This document shows positions 34,501-45,770 of a stretch of DNA of 64,000 nt, piece by piece. How positions within the stretch are numbered: the first letter of the stretch is position 1; the number at the start of each line of letters is the position of its first letter. Source of the DNA: Cylicocyclus nassatus (taxonomy: Eukaryota; Nematoda; Chromadorea; Rhabditida; Strongylidae). Position numbers and translations under genes: made by a program. The notes below the pieces were generated by a model. It had not been told where the DNA came from. It searched no databases and saw nothing but the letters and a program-made list of their open reading frames with translations. The stretch spans positions 35,911,733 through 35,975,732 of the forward strand of contig CATQJL010000305.1 of the NCBI GenBank assembly GCA_958299035.1, given 5' to 3'.

Positions 34501-35817
34501 ATGAATGTAAAGGCAAGGCGAAGCATTTCGCTGCCGAGTACGTTCATGTTCATGGATACGGATCAGAAGCAAAGATGCGCAGATGATATCCATGAGAGAA
34601 AAGCACACTTGATGATGGAGGAGATAAGCATCATCAGAAAAGAAGTGGAAATGCTACCTGGGACGGTAAGCAAGGTCCTTGGCCGATGTAGAGTACCGGT
34701 TGATGGATTGCCACTTGAAGAAGAGTTGGAGGCTAAGGTAGCCACAGTGTTAGGTAGGCTGGAGAACCTAACAGCCGAGTTAAACCAGATACTCGGTCCC
34801 AGAGCAACGGCAGTTGCAGTGAGGGAAGGCAGTGTATTGAGAGGGTCGGATGACGGACCACTCGACAATCATGGAGGCGTGGAAGATCAGTTGCTCAACT
34901 ACCTTCAAAGCATGACTTTTCCTGATCCTGGAGTCTTCAAGGGCTATGAGGATGAAGACTTTGACAGGTTCATTCGAAAGTTCAAAAGGAAGTATGGTAC
35001 CATTGTCCAAGATGAACAGTTGCTAATAGAGGTTCTAGGTGACGAGCACTTGGAGGGACGGGCAAAATCCTTATTTTTGAGCATACCCATGGGGGTAAGA
35101 CAGCAAAGCTTTGACAAAGTAGTGAGGGAGATGGCTCCACTACTGGCCTGTGACTCCACAGCAGCTAGGTTAACGGCACTGACAGCCTTAAGGAACATGC
35201 GCTTAAGGCCAGGCCAAGAGGTTGCAGACTTTTGTGTCGCCCTCGAGAACCTAGCAAGGAAGGCCAATCCTCAATGTACCATTGAGGAAAGATCGATGGA
35301 GTATGCGCAGATTCTACTGGAGAATCTGACGTCATGGCCGGAATACGTACAGCTGGTGGGAATCCTACACCAAGTGGACCCAGCCGAGGCGTATAATAAG
35401 ATAAAAGAAATCGCAATTGAGATCAAACAGTCGCGAAGATTTTGCAGATTCGAGAGGAGGAGTGAACAGCAAGCTCCGTCCTGGAGGAAAGCAAGTAAAA
35501 ATGAAGGCTATGTGTCAGCTATGACCCAAAGTCGAAGCAGCCCAGCGGAGAGAGGCGAAAAGGAAGTTGGCATGAGAAGGCAGGAGCCAACGAGTAGCTC
35601 GAGTGCCTATGATGAGGATCAGGAGGATAGAAGATGCTTTAAATGTGATCACTTCGGACATGTGATGAGAGATTGTAACTACAAGGAAACGGAGAATGAA
35701 AGCGCTATAAAGGCTTCGAATGGAGTAACACCAATGATAAGCAGGGGCCGGAACATGGTCGTAAAGAGCTCCCAATCTAACGCATACGGACTTGTTGGCA
35801 GGATCACATTGACTTAA
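34501..35817 (+). CDS. gag: Gag polyprotein of an LTR retrotransposon
   Basis: This 438-codon frame encodes a retrotransposon capsid protein that would package element RNA. Residues about 1-125 include a charged helical N-terminal part. The central region (about 145-330) is capsid-like, containing FKGYEDEDFDRFIRKF and LRNMRLRPGQEVADF. A CCHC zinc knuckle, CFKCDHFGHVMRDC, lies near residues 379-392. The gene follows the 5' LTR and the inserted Helitron-like element. It ends at a TAA at 35815-35817, in frame with the protease region that starts two codons later. Gypsy-like or BEL-like origin cannot be decided without reverse transcriptase. Confidence 0.88.
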   Translation: MNVKARRSISLPSTFMFMDTDQKQRCADDIHERKAHLMMEEISIIRKEVEMLPGTVSKVLGRCRVPVDGLPLEEELEAKVATVLGRLENLTAELNQILGPRATAVAVREGSVLRGSDDGPLDNHGGVEDQLLNYLQSMTFPDPGVFKGYEDEDFDRFIRKFKRKYGTIVQDEQLLIEVLGDEHLEGRAKSLFLSIPMGVRQQSFDKVVREMAPLLACDSTAARLTALTALRNMRLRPGQEVADFCVALENLARKANPQCTIEERSMEYAQILLENLTSWPEYVQLVGILHQVDPAEAYNKIKEIAIEIKQSRRFCRFERRSEQQAPSWRKASKNEGYVSAMTQSRSSPAERGEKEVGMRRQEPTSSSSAYDEDQEDRRCFKCDHFGHVMRDCNYKETENESAIKASNGVTPMISRGRNMVVKSSQSNAYGLVGRITLT

Positions 35818-35823
35818 GCGAGA

Positions 35824-36984
35824 ATGTTGGGAAAAAGGGTTACGACACTTCTAGACACGGGCTCAGAGATAAGTATACTACCCGTGAACGTGCTTATAGA
35901 AGCGAGGAACAATGGGTACGATGTCGAGTCACTTCAGACTTTCGACATTGCGGAAGGAAGCATATACGATGCATCCAACCATGTGATGAGCTTTCTCGGA
36001 GGTGTAAAAGTAGAAGTAGAACTAGAAGGAGGATGTAAGAAGGAAGTGTCTTTTCATGTTTCGGACGATAGAAATGAGGAAGTACTCATTGGCACAAATG
36101 CTTCGAAGAGTCTAGGGGTGGAAGTAGTGATACATCAAAAGCTTAAAGTCAAAGTAAAAGCAAGGGATAGGATGGTGCCTCCATACAAGAGAAACACCGC
36201 CTCAGTAAGAGCGAAGGTCCAACAAGGTACCATAACTGTGAACAGATCTATCTCAGAGAAGGACAGGTCTGTAGCTGTTAGCAAGAAATCTTCCATTGAG
36301 AGAAGAGATGTTAAAGCCAAAGGAATCTGGCCGGAGGAAGCTTGTGAGCGCAAGTGGAAGAAGTCGGCATGTAGGATGGGCAACAAGAAGCACAGCCCTT
36401 CCAGAAGTGATCGAAGAATGTGCGGAGAGGCACAGAAAGGAGTCAAAGTTCAGAAGACAAGCAGTAAGAAAGGACAAAGTTCTGAGAAGGAACGTCCTGT
36501 TGCGGTTATTTCACCGAGATGTGCAACATCATTTGAGGAAGTTGTGCTGAAACAGTGTGGAGTACTGAGCAAGGTGGCAGTATCATTCAGTCAACTCAAA
36601 GAAGCGTTGAAATACTTGGAGAACTGCCGTATGTGGATCATAGTATGGCCCATAAACCCAAGAAGGGAGGATGAGGCTATCATTGAGACATTGCAGATAT
36701 GCAAGAAATACCTCGAAGAAGGAGGAAAGATTGTATCCGTGTGGCCGCCACCATTGTTCAAGAAGATTGGTGTGTGGAAAACGAAGTCAAAAGTGTGGGC
36801 GGTGATTGAATCAGTACTGAAAAAATGGGCAAACCCAAATCAGTTATTCACGTTGACTCCCTCAAGAAGAGAAAGTGGTAACGTGAACAGAGAAGCAGAT
36901 GGACCCCAAAATTCTTTTCAGGTATACGACACGTACTTCAGGGATGGATATGCGCGCTCCTCTACAACGACATCCGCGGAATAG
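35824..36984 (+). CDS. Retropepsin-like protease with an extra C-terminal domain
   Basis: This 386-codon frame opens with an aspartic protease active-site motif, LLDTGSEISILP (residues about 11-22), the retropepsin signature. Residues about 120-225 are strongly basic and low in complexity. Residues about 228-345 form a separate domain with alternating strands and helices (RMWIIVWPINPR, YLEEGGKIVSVWPPP, VIESVLKKW). The strand-helix-strand order and the late PPP loosely recall SGNH/GDSL-type hydrolases; that is only an inference. There is no reverse transcriptase, RNase H or integrase before the 3' LTR. The element would depend on others to move. It shares the frame of gag, with one stop codon between. 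Confidence 0.8.
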   Translation: MLGKRVTTLLDTGSEISILPVNVLIEARNNGYDVESLQTFDIAEGSIYDASNHVMSFLGGVKVEVELEGGCKKEVSFHVSDDRNEEVLIGTNASKSLGVEVVIHQKLKVKVKARDRMVPPYKRNTASVRAKVQQGTITVNRSISEKDRSVAVSKKSSIERRDVKAKGIWPEEACERKWKKSACRMGNKKHSPSRSDRRMCGEAQKGVKVQKTSSKKGQSSEKERPVAVISPRCATSFEEVVLKQCGVLSKVAVSFSQLKEALKYLENCRMWIIVWPINPRREDEAIIETLQICKKYLEEGGKIVSVWPPPLFKKIGVWKTKSKVWAVIESVLKKWANPNQLFTLTPSRRESGNVNREADGPQNSFQVYDTYFRDGYARSSTTTSAE

Positions 36985-37038
36985 TTCCCGGTGCAAAGCT
37001 CAGCAAGTTGCAGCAGCCTCCGAGGACGTCGGCTCCCC

Positions 37039-37050
37039 GGAGGGGAGGGA
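37039..37050 (+). other. Polypurine tract
   Basis: GGAGGGGAGGGA lies directly before the 3' LTR, the standard position for plus-strand priming in LTR retrotransposons. Confidence 0.8.
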
Positions 37051-37420
37051 TGTCAGAGGGTGCGGATCACCGACCTACCGATCTTCAGTGGCGGGAAGAA
37101 AAGCCCGCGCTGACCCCTTCGGCAAGGTATAAATACCGGGAGTCAGGGGGAGATCTCAGAGTCCGCGCTGAGGAAGCGCTAGCGGGAGCTAACTCCGTCG
37201 AAGAGAGGCGGATCTCCCCCTTAGATAGAGAGTAACCAGTAAGCCTGCCGAAGTGGTCAAAGAGGGTAAAGCCCGTCGTTTCGTTGTAAGCCTTGTTCAC
37301 GTTACGCATTCTTGTTTCTTGTTGTTTGTTGCCGTTTTCTGAGATAAATTATTAGTCGTTCAATCCGTGTAGTCTATCGATCCGGTTAAAACCGTTATAC
37401 CACTAGACACCCCCGGTACA
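37051..37420 (+). repeat. 3' LTR of a retrotransposon
   Basis: This 370-bp copy differs from the 5' LTR by only one or two visible changes (GTTAAAACC for GTTCAAACC; one T lost near the end). The insertion is therefore young. It is followed by the target duplication AAGA. Confidence 0.95.
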
Positions 37421-37604
37421 AAGACACTGGTTTTTCTAATCACTATCGCATTTGTTGGCTCTCAATTTTTTTTACACAATTACATCGTAAAATGTGAAAC
37501 ATTTGCAAACTTACGGCCTGTCTTCCTATTCAAATAGAAGCGATCGCTGCATTTTTTGCTTTTAAAAGCATCAAAAGTAATCTGTTTCAACAAACAGGTG
37601 GTTT

Positions 37605-38016
37605 AAAGGCAGCGGCTCGGCAGATTCTTGATTTGAAGATTTTTTTGCTTAGCTGGGATAATTCGAGGCGCTGATTCCAAAAACCTAATAATTTGAAGAG
37701 CGCAAAAATGGCAAAAACCACCCCAAGGCCTCCCATTTTGAATTTGGACGAGTGAGCACGCCCCGCCATGGTTAGAGAGACAGAATCGTTGCAGAATCCT
37801 CGCAGTTACAACAATGCGACATACTTCTCTGGCGGGTCAAAGAGGATCGCAAGCTCGCCCGCGCGTATTACATAGAATGGCTTGCGCGTAACGGGTTTAG
37901 GGACAGTTTTCTAGGCAAGGGCAGGCGCTCGGACTTGTCTGTTCTCATGTTTGGAGTATCAGCAACCTTCCATGTCAAAATTTCGGGATGTTCGGTTTTG
38001 GCGAGCTGCTGCCTTT
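37605..38016. mobile_element. AAAGGCAGCGGCTCGG-family TIR element, copy 1
   Basis: Ends AAAGGCAGCGGCTCGGC and GCGAGCTGCTGCCTTT are inverted. It interrupts the left arm of the Tc1-like foldback. The opposite arm, near 40165-40190, shows the uninterrupted sequence. The target duplication cannot be settled because both flanks are T-rich. Confidence 0.7.
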
Positions 38017-39070
38017 GAGGCGTTTTTAAGCCCTTGTTTATTTCAAATGATGGTCATAAAATCTACTGAGCATTTTCGATAGATGAGGTGAGGAGTGCTC
38101 CCATAAACTCTGCGTAATCGCTGATATTGACGGACTAACTCCAACCTCACCATAGAATTGACGCACTTTACACCACAAAACTCGACTTAAGCAACAGAAA
38201 ATACGGTACTTTTCCGTTATCCGGACCCATTTTTTCAAAGAAAGATATTGCTTCTATCCTTATATTATATTTTGTCCCAACTTCACAGGAAGGAGCGTCA
38301 ACCTTCTGCCACGTGTCAAGAAAATTTGACATGTCATCCACATGTTTAACAGGTTTTACCAAGAGTTTTGTTACCCTACCTAGCGACGTGAGTTCGATCT
38401 GTTTTTCAATTAGTGGTGGCCCTATTATCGATTGAACAGTAGCAAAAATGAATACTGTTGTCATAACAACGTCACCCTATTATCAATGAACACACTAGAC
38501 CTGCCCAGAATAGAAAAGTGAGCCAAGAGTCCATCATCTAAGCGGCGAAACAAGCAGCACCGCGGTGATTCGGGCCATTTATAATCTTTCCTGGCTAAAT
38601 TGACATGGCGAAATGTTTGAAGAGAAAGTCACTTCTAAATCATTGCTAAAAACAGTCAAAATGTTCTGTAATATAAGTCCTAAATTGCTTTCCTCTTATG
38701 GAAAACAAAGTAAAAACAGCTTTTAGGTGATCACAAATGCTCTTTTACCTCAACGGAAATGATTTCGAAAATAACACGTCAAAATAGACCAAAACGTGTC
38801 AATATTTTCCTGACACGTGACAGGGAGGCAGCTCTCATGGAAACTATGAAAAATTGTTTCTAGACTAAAGAATCTATTTTATGAGAGGCTTTTGAAAAAA
38901 ATGGGTCCAGAAAACGGAAAAGTACCGAAAATACTGTAATGTAGCCATTACGGCAGAAAAGAGGGGATTGAGCACTCTGTTCAGCCGCAGTTGACATCCA
39001 CTGAATGTTGAGTGGAGTACCCTGCACAAACAAAGCCAACTCAGACCACCATATAAAACAGGAGAGGCTT

Positions 39071-39476
39071 AAAGGCAGTGGATCGGAAAATCCAATAACT
39101 CGGGATTTTAACGCGTTAGGTTCCTTATCGCCCAACTATGAAAACAGTGCAATCCTGGTTGCACAGCATGCTTTCCCTGCCGAGAAAGTCGCTCTCGAAC
39201 TTACACGCGCAGGCCAATCTTACTCGCATCTGGACGAGTTGGCAATATCCTTCTCTCCATTGGAGGCTGCCCACCGCAACGCTATAACCATTGGGTCCTG
39301 CCACGATTTAGCGTCATCCTTGCTCCACTCGTCCAATATTAAAAGGAAGGGCATTAAAAAACGCTCATTTTCGCCGTTTTCAAGCTTTCAAAAGTGGATT
39401 TTCGGGATCAGCGTATTGAAAAACCCCAGGTAAGCGCAAATTTGACTAGGTTGAGATTTGCCGAGCCATTGCCTTT
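39071..39476. mobile_element. AAAGGCAGCGGCTCGG-family TIR element, copy 2
   Basis: Ends AAAGGCAGTGGATCGG and CCGAGCCATTGCCTTT are inverted. It is more diverged than copy 1. There is no coding content of note. Confidence 0.65.
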
Positions 39477-39744
39477 AAAACTTCAAAATCTTAGCTAATC
39501 TCATTCATCGGGTGAAGTATGACATTAAACTCAGGGGGAAATGAAGAGATCTAGGGTTTTATCGAATTTTCTGCTCGCAAATTTCGTGAAGAGTTTTTCA
39601 GGTCTCAATCGCAACTGCATCATTAGGGAAAATCGGAGGTTGTTCCAAATGCTTCATCACCATGTAGGCGATGTGACAGATCCAGTTCAGCGCGTTATGA
39701 ACATTGCAAACAGAGTTCTGTGAAGTAAAAGCGTGGCAACCCTA

Positions 39745-40063
39745 CTCAGACAATCGCCGGGGGCAGGCGGGCACCGGAAAAATAGATTGCTGATCTCTCG
39801 CACCCCGCTCGCGGATTTTTTGGAAAGCAATCAGGACTTTTCGGAAGGCCGCTTGCTGAGTTCTCGATTCTTCAGAGATTCAGCAATATATCTGCAAAAG
39901 ATAAAAGCGAAAAAAATTCAACAGGCGGTCTCTCAAAAATCCGCTGACTCAGCAAGCGGTCTTCCGAAAAGTCCTGATTGCTTTGCAAAAAATCCGCGAG
40001 CGGGGCGCGAAAAATCAGCAATCTATTTTACCGGTGCCCGCTTGCCCCCAGCGATTGTCTGAG
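39745..40063. mobile_element. CTCAGACAATCGC-family TIR element without the SL-like unit
   Basis: Ends CTCAGACAATCGCCGGGGGC and GCCCCCAGCGATTGTCTGAG are flanked by TA (39743-39744, 40064-40065). It is 319 bp and mostly a foldback with arms of roughly 140 bp. It shares ends with the two SL-carrying elements but not their centre. Confidence 0.85.
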
Positions 40064-40702
40064 TAGGGTCAGGTTGAAGCGCTCCTCACCTCATCTATCG
40101 AAAGTGCTCAGTGGAGTTTATGACCATCTTTTGAAATAAATAAGGGCTTGAAAACACCTCAAACTAGCTGTTTGTTGAAACAAATTGACTTTTGATGCTT
40201 TAAAAGCAAAAAATGCAGCGATCGCTTCTATTTGAGTAAGAAGACAGGTTGTAGGTGTTGCAAATGTTTCACATTTTACGATGTAATTATGTAAAAAAAT
40301 TTGAGAGCCAACGAATGCGATAGTGATCAGAAAAACCAGGTGTCTTTATAATTCTGTCCACCTTTGATTAAGGGATTTTTCGAATTTTTTCGTTTTTCTC
40401 CGTTCAAACTCAACAAGACTGGAAGCCGTCTGAGGGGTCATGGGAGGTTGACATACGCAGAATAGCAAGTTTTCAGACAGATTCATCGATAAGAACGAAA
40501 ATTACGACGATTTTTAGAGTGTCTTCATAATTATGGCCAGCACTGCTCTAATGGTCCATTAAGTGCAGAGACATATACATTTTGTCTTTATTTGAGTAGT
40601 CAAACGGGCCCTTAGATTCAGAGTTCTCGAAAAAAGTTTGACAAGGCCAAAAATATACAGAAATCAAAGTATGCGCAGCTTTTTTGTTCACATCATAATA
40701 TA

Positions 40703-41322
40703 CAGTGTGTCCCAAAAAATGTGCACACTGTTCAATCGTTGCTCTTTTGCAATGCCTTTCTGCAATGAGCACTGTAGAGCTGGCGTCAATTTAGAATTAT
40801 AGTCAGATCATCGATTGCACTTCAATACTGTAAGATTACCGTAGGAACTTTGAGAATGATTCCAGACCATGAAAATCCCAGTATCTCAGTGAAAAACCCA
40901 TACAGGTACAAACCTTTTATGCTAGATAATCAGTGTCGCTGAATTCAAACATGAGATTGGCACTTTACGTGATGCTTCTTCCCAAGTTTTTTCAGGTGAA
41001 TCGTGACAGCGTTAGGCCAATGCTCGTCAGAACGATTAAACCTTAGAAAACCTCGAAAAGAAAATTTTTTCGAAATCAGCATGCGTAAAAATACACGATC
41101 TTCCAGATTTCCTGAGAGAAATGTCAGTTAGTCTTTTTCACTTCTCCTGCATGCCTGTGCGCCTATCGTAATCTACAGTAAAGGAAAGCGATCGTATTCA
41201 CTCCTTACTGCAGATCTAAGTTAGAGCCCAGCTTTGGAACAGAATGGTACTTGAAAATCGAGGGATATAGGCAAGAGAGTTCCAACGATCAAAAAGTGTG
41301 CACAGTTTTTGGGACACCCTGT
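40703..41322. mobile_element. Tc1/mariner-like miniature element
   Basis: Ends CAGTGTGTCCCAAAAAATGT and ACAGTTTTTGGGACACCCTG are flanked by TA (40701-40702, 41323-41324). GTGCACA and CGTTG/CAACG extend the inverted repeat. The 620 bp contain no transposase. Confidence 0.85.
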
Positions 41323-41856
41323 ATAATGCCAAAACGAATGCGTGACGTTTGAAAAGCTAAAAAGTTATATATATGCTTGCAAAACTTTGAACAAACAAAA
41401 CTTTGAACAACTTGACTCCAAGCCGATGCTATTGAGTTAAAAGACTGTTACAAAAAGTAAACGATAGGAGTTGTAATCTTGATTGCTTTTTATGGACTCG
41501 TTTCAAGAGGAGTACCCTAATGTCACGAGTAAAAGGCGCGCTTTTGCTCTAGTAAACGCGAGCAATTCGGCCGCATCGTTGTACCTAGTGAAATGGTTGC
41601 GATTCCACATAATTCTTTTAGGTAAGGGGTAGTCTCCACCCACACGGGCAGCTAGCATGAGGCAGTGATAGTAAAGGCGCGAGGTTTGTTGCAAAGGGCG
41701 CAGGACCTCCCCTTTCGGGACATAATTGCCCTCGAGCGGCACTGTAGGAGTCACTTTGGTCGTAAAGGGGTTTGGCGTACTTGAGTCGCTCAAATGTAGT
41801 GAAAATATCGCATCTTACTCGTAAAATTAAGATTTATATATAACGTAGTTTTCCCT

Positions 41857-42203
41857 AGAGGCAGCGGCTCGGCAGATTTCGTTTTCCTGTTCTTCTTTCG
41901 GAGCCTTCTCGCCATGAGAAACCCGTATCTGGGCTTTTCAAGCATGAAAATGGCAAAAATGCGTTTTTTCCAAAGTTTTTCAGGTCAGCCTTTAGTGCAG
42001 AAGTGGGCGGGGCCTTGGAACAAAAAAGGCAAGCCGCGGTTTTTTCCGGCGTGTCTTCACTGAATGCGGACCTAAAAAGCTCCGGAAAAAGCGCATTTTT
42101 GCCATTTTTATGCGCTGAAAAGCCCGAATATGGGCTTTTTATGGCGAGAGGATCCGAAAAGGTGAAGAACTGGAAAACGAAATACTGCCGGGCCGCTGCC
42201 TTT
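41857..42203. mobile_element. AAAGGCAGCGGCTCGG-family TIR element, copy 3
   Basis: Ends AGAGGCAGCGGCTCGGCAG and CTGCCGGGCCGCTGCCTTT are inverted. The interior also folds back (CCCGTATCTGGGCTTTTC against GAAAAGCCCGAATATGGGC). It is 347 bp and non-coding. Confidence 0.7.
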
Positions 42204-42356
42204 AATGCTTGTTCGGATGGAAGACGTCAACTTTGTAAGGAGCGTTGGCTCAAAAGCGACTTTTGGCATTTTTCAAAGCACAATTTTGAACCTAACACTT
42301 TCAAATGACTGTAAGAACAACTCGATCATTGATCTGATAGAGCGACATTGCATATG

Positions 42357-45300
42357 TTACTTACTTACTTACTTAGATGGCCCGTCCTCACGTGTGCGGG
42401 CGGTACAGAAGTCGCCAGTTTTTCCTGTCCCTCGCTTCAGACATCCACGATCTTCTTGGCCGTCGTCGGTGGCTGCGTCCACGAGTTCCAGGGGCGAAAG
42501 TCGTACCCAGCTGATTTCTCAGCTGGTCCATCCGTTCCACGAACACGTCTGCCCATCTCGTCGGTGGTCTTCCTCGAGGACGTTTGGCTTCGCGAGGAAT
42601 CCACTCCGATGTTCTTAGTGTCCATCTGTCGTCTGTTCTTCTCATTATGTGACCGGCCCATCGGTGTTTGGCTTTCGCGACGTATTCCGCTGGGTCACGA
42701 AGACGGGACATTCTTCTCATATCCGCGCTGCGAAGTCCGACTAGATGTTGCTTGCGTCGGGTCATCTTCAGAAGACTGCGCTCGAGCGCTTTGTGGGTGG
42801 TCCGTAAAGCTTTCGACGTGGCTACAGTGTCGGCCCAAGTCTCAGCTGCGTAACAGAGCGCCGGGAGAACGGTTGAGTCGAACAGGTGGGCACGAAGCTC
42901 CGGGTCCTTCAGTTGGGCGGTGGCTTCCTTCAGAGGCCCGAAGGCGGCCCAGGCTGCTCTTCTTTTCCTGTTAAGTTCTTCCCTCAAGTCGTTCTCCATG
43001 TTCATCGAACGTCCGAGATACACGTAGGAAGACGTCTCCATAATCGGGGTGCCTTCCAATTCCATTTCTGCATCTTCGCAAAGGGCGTTCTTCATGAACT
43101 AAGTCTTCTTCCGATTTATTCGCAGTCCGATCTTCTTCCCTACTTCGTTTAGTTCCTTTAGCATCGTCTCTGCTTCGGTGATACTGCTCGAGAAGAGAAC
43201 GATGTCGTCCGCAAAACGAAGGTTGGACAGGAATCTCCCATCAACTCGTATGCCTCTCTCGTCCCAGTCCAGTGACTTCATCACCCACTGCAAGGCCGCG
43301 GTGAACAGCTTCGGCGAGATTGTGTCGCCTTGTCGGACCCCCTTCCCGATTGGTATGGTCAGAGGGCGATGGAATAGCTGCATCGTCGTTGTACAGTCCT
43401 TGTAGCAGTCGGCTAACGTCATCACGTAAGCGGGGTCCACTCCTTGATCGACTAGCGCAGACAGGATGGCGTTGGTTTCGACGCTGCCAAAGGCTTTCTT
43501 GTAGTCGACAAAGGTTAGGACGAGAGGCAGTCGGTACTCTCGGCAGACTTCTATGACTCTCGAAACGGTCTGGATGTGGTCCATGCAGCTGAATCCTTTG
43601 CGAAATCCAGCTTGTTTTTGGGGTTGGGCTTCATCCAGTGTCCTTGATATGCGAGCGAGGATAATCTTCGTGAAAAGCTTGTACAGCACACTCAGCAAGC
43701 ATATTGGACGATAGTTCCGAAGATCCTCCTCACCCTTCTTGAAGAAAAGGACGGTTCTTGACGTTCTCCACTGGTCGGGAATCTTCTCCTTCTGAAGGTA
43801 AGATGTCAAATGCGACGCTAGATCTCGTGTAGGCGGTGTCCTCCGGCTTGCAGAAGTTCGACGGAAAGATGATCTGGTCCTGGAGCCGTGGACGTCTTCA
43901 TGGTCTGTATCGCGATACGCACTTCAGCAGGCAGAATTCGTGGTGGTACTTCTCCAGTGGGAACAACGGGCATCGGCACGGGTGTTGATGAGCGGAAGAG
44001 GTTGGTATAGAAGTTCTTCGCGATAGATTCCATCTTGTATCGGCAAGAAGTCGGAGTCCCGTCTTCGTTCAACAGTGCAGCCAGCGGTACGTGATATTCG
44101 CAAAGGTCCCTTCGGCACTTCTTAAGACTTCGTCTTCTTTCGGCTGCTTCCAGTATCTTGGCTTGCCTGTACTTCCTGAGATCCTCTTGCAAAGCTGTTC
44201 TGCAACTGGCGTTGGCTATCAGTCGCTCGAGATGAGTTGCATTCGGATCCTGCCTCAATGATCTTCTTCTTTCGAGCAATTCCTTGGTGGTCTTCGAGAT
44301 GCGGTCCGAGTTCTTCTCAGAAGTCACTGAGGCGCATTCTCCGCAGGCTCGCAATCCTTTCAGAAGCCGATCGTAGTCGTACGTTGGGTCCTCCTCGATG
44401 GGCCAGTCACAACTTGATATGAGCTCTTCCAGCCTGTTACCGTCATAAACGACTTCCTTCCTTCTCGCGGCACTATGACAGACTTTCTTTTCCAGCCTTC
44501 GGCTGAGTCGTATCTTCGCTCGAAGGAGGCGGTGATCGCAGCCACTACAGAAGGATGGAACTACAGAGACATCGAGTAAGCTCCACCTTCGGTTGGTGAG
44601 AATGTGGCAGCATGAGTCGTTCCGTTGGGCGATTCCCAAGTCCACCGGCGATATTCTTTCTTCATGAAGATGGAGTTTCCATGGAAGAGTCGTGCGGCGG
44701 AGAGGAGACCAACGAGACGGTTGCCGTTTTCGTTTCGGAGCCCATATCCAAACTTCGCGATCCTATATTCCTTTTCTAGTGGCATCCCGATTTTCGCATT
44801 GAAGTCGCCCACAACATACTTGTAGAAGGACTTTTCGTTGCGGACGACCTCCTCCACGTCTTCGTAGAAAGCATCTAGTTCTGAGTCGTCAGCTGCTGAT
44901 GTTGGCGAGTAGCAGTCAATGATGCTGATGGCCTTCTGACGTGGAGGGCGTAGTCGTAGGATGCCTAGTCGAGGTGATAGGATCTCGTGCGAATCGACAA
45001 GATGGACGATAGATGGATGGACGACAAAGCCGACGCCTCCCACGTTTCGTGATGGAACCTTTTCACCACGAATGATGAGGGTCCCATCACTCATCTGTCG
45101 CACGTCCTTTTTCCTGGACTTCGTTTCCTGCAGAGCGATGATGTGGTAGTTGATGTGCTCTGCAGCGTCGAGAAGAGCGTGGAGGTCGGCGTTTGTGGAG
45201 ACCAAGGGTCTAACGAGCTATGCAGACGGAGCGAAAGCGCAGCCGTGCACTCTCTCCAACATTTTTGCCTCATCATTCTCTTGCAAACAGAAATAGTTAT

Positions 45301-45770
45301 ATCCTGGCGTTGTAGGTGCAGAGCATGAGGCAGTCTCCATGGCGTGTCATCCGGGCAGACGTGTCGTTTTTGTCCAATCCGAAAGACGCCCTGAGTACCC
45401 TGACATCGTTCTTGCTACCACCCGGCGCCGTAGGCGGGATACGATGTGCAGGGTTTCTTTCTAATCTTCTAACTGGAGGAGTAATATGAATTTTCCCCTA
45501 CAAGAGGTGGCTTACTAGGCCTACTCTTGATTTCCACGGGGCGATCGCTGACCCCGGGCTTGGAGCGGGGAGGGACCGCCTAGCGACCAGAAGAAGCCAG
45601 ACGGCGGAGGATCTGGCGTGGCCAGTTCTTAGCTAGGAATCCGGCCGAAACCGGAAACGTCGAACTCCTTCACAGCTTGTGAGGCCCTACCAGAGTATAC
45701 ACTCGGCTGTGCATCGCAGTTCGACACCCAGTGTCACCCCCACGCCACGATGAGACGACTGACCATTGTG
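42357..45770 (-). mobile_element. RTE-clade non-LTR retrotransposon, nearly full length
   Basis: Read on the minus strand it has a GC-rich 5' leader (about 45770-45340), an endonuclease/reverse-transcriptase region, and a 3' tail of TAAG repeats (42357-42375). Tetranucleotide-type tails and a single EN-RT reading frame are typical of RTE. The 5' boundary is approximate. Confidence 0.85.
42388..45330 (-). pseudogene. RTE endonuclease-reverse transcriptase, broken
   Basis: The apurinic-type endonuclease is visible at about 45205-44700 ([22 protein letters not shown]). A linker (44645-43818) and the reverse transcriptase palm (43809-43099, with FVDYKKAF and RFADDIVLFSS) follow. The C-terminal region (43095-42388) has LRAHLFDSTVLPALCYAAETW and RWAGHIMRR. 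Lesions: extra or altered sequence between about 45190 and 45300 near the endonuclease start, a frameshift near 44600, a frameshift near 43815, and one TAG at about 43098. Such elements copy themselves by target-primed reverse transcription. This copy probably cannot make a full protein but is recent. Confidence 0.88.

Larger units (their letters stand above)
33102..40545. mobile_element. Long-TIR Tc1-like foldback element, host of a nest of insertions
   Basis: The left end CAGGGCTGGCCATAATTATA and right end (read inward) CAGTGCTGGCCATAATTATG are inverted. The match continues for several hundred bases: 33102-33300, then 37425 to about 37600 and 38017-38095 on the left, against about 40080-40545 on the right. 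TA precedes the left end. The right flank is CT, probably mutated. It contains the LTR element 33305-37420, two AAAGGCAG elements and one CTCAGACAATCG element. No transposase is seen. Confidence 0.75.
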
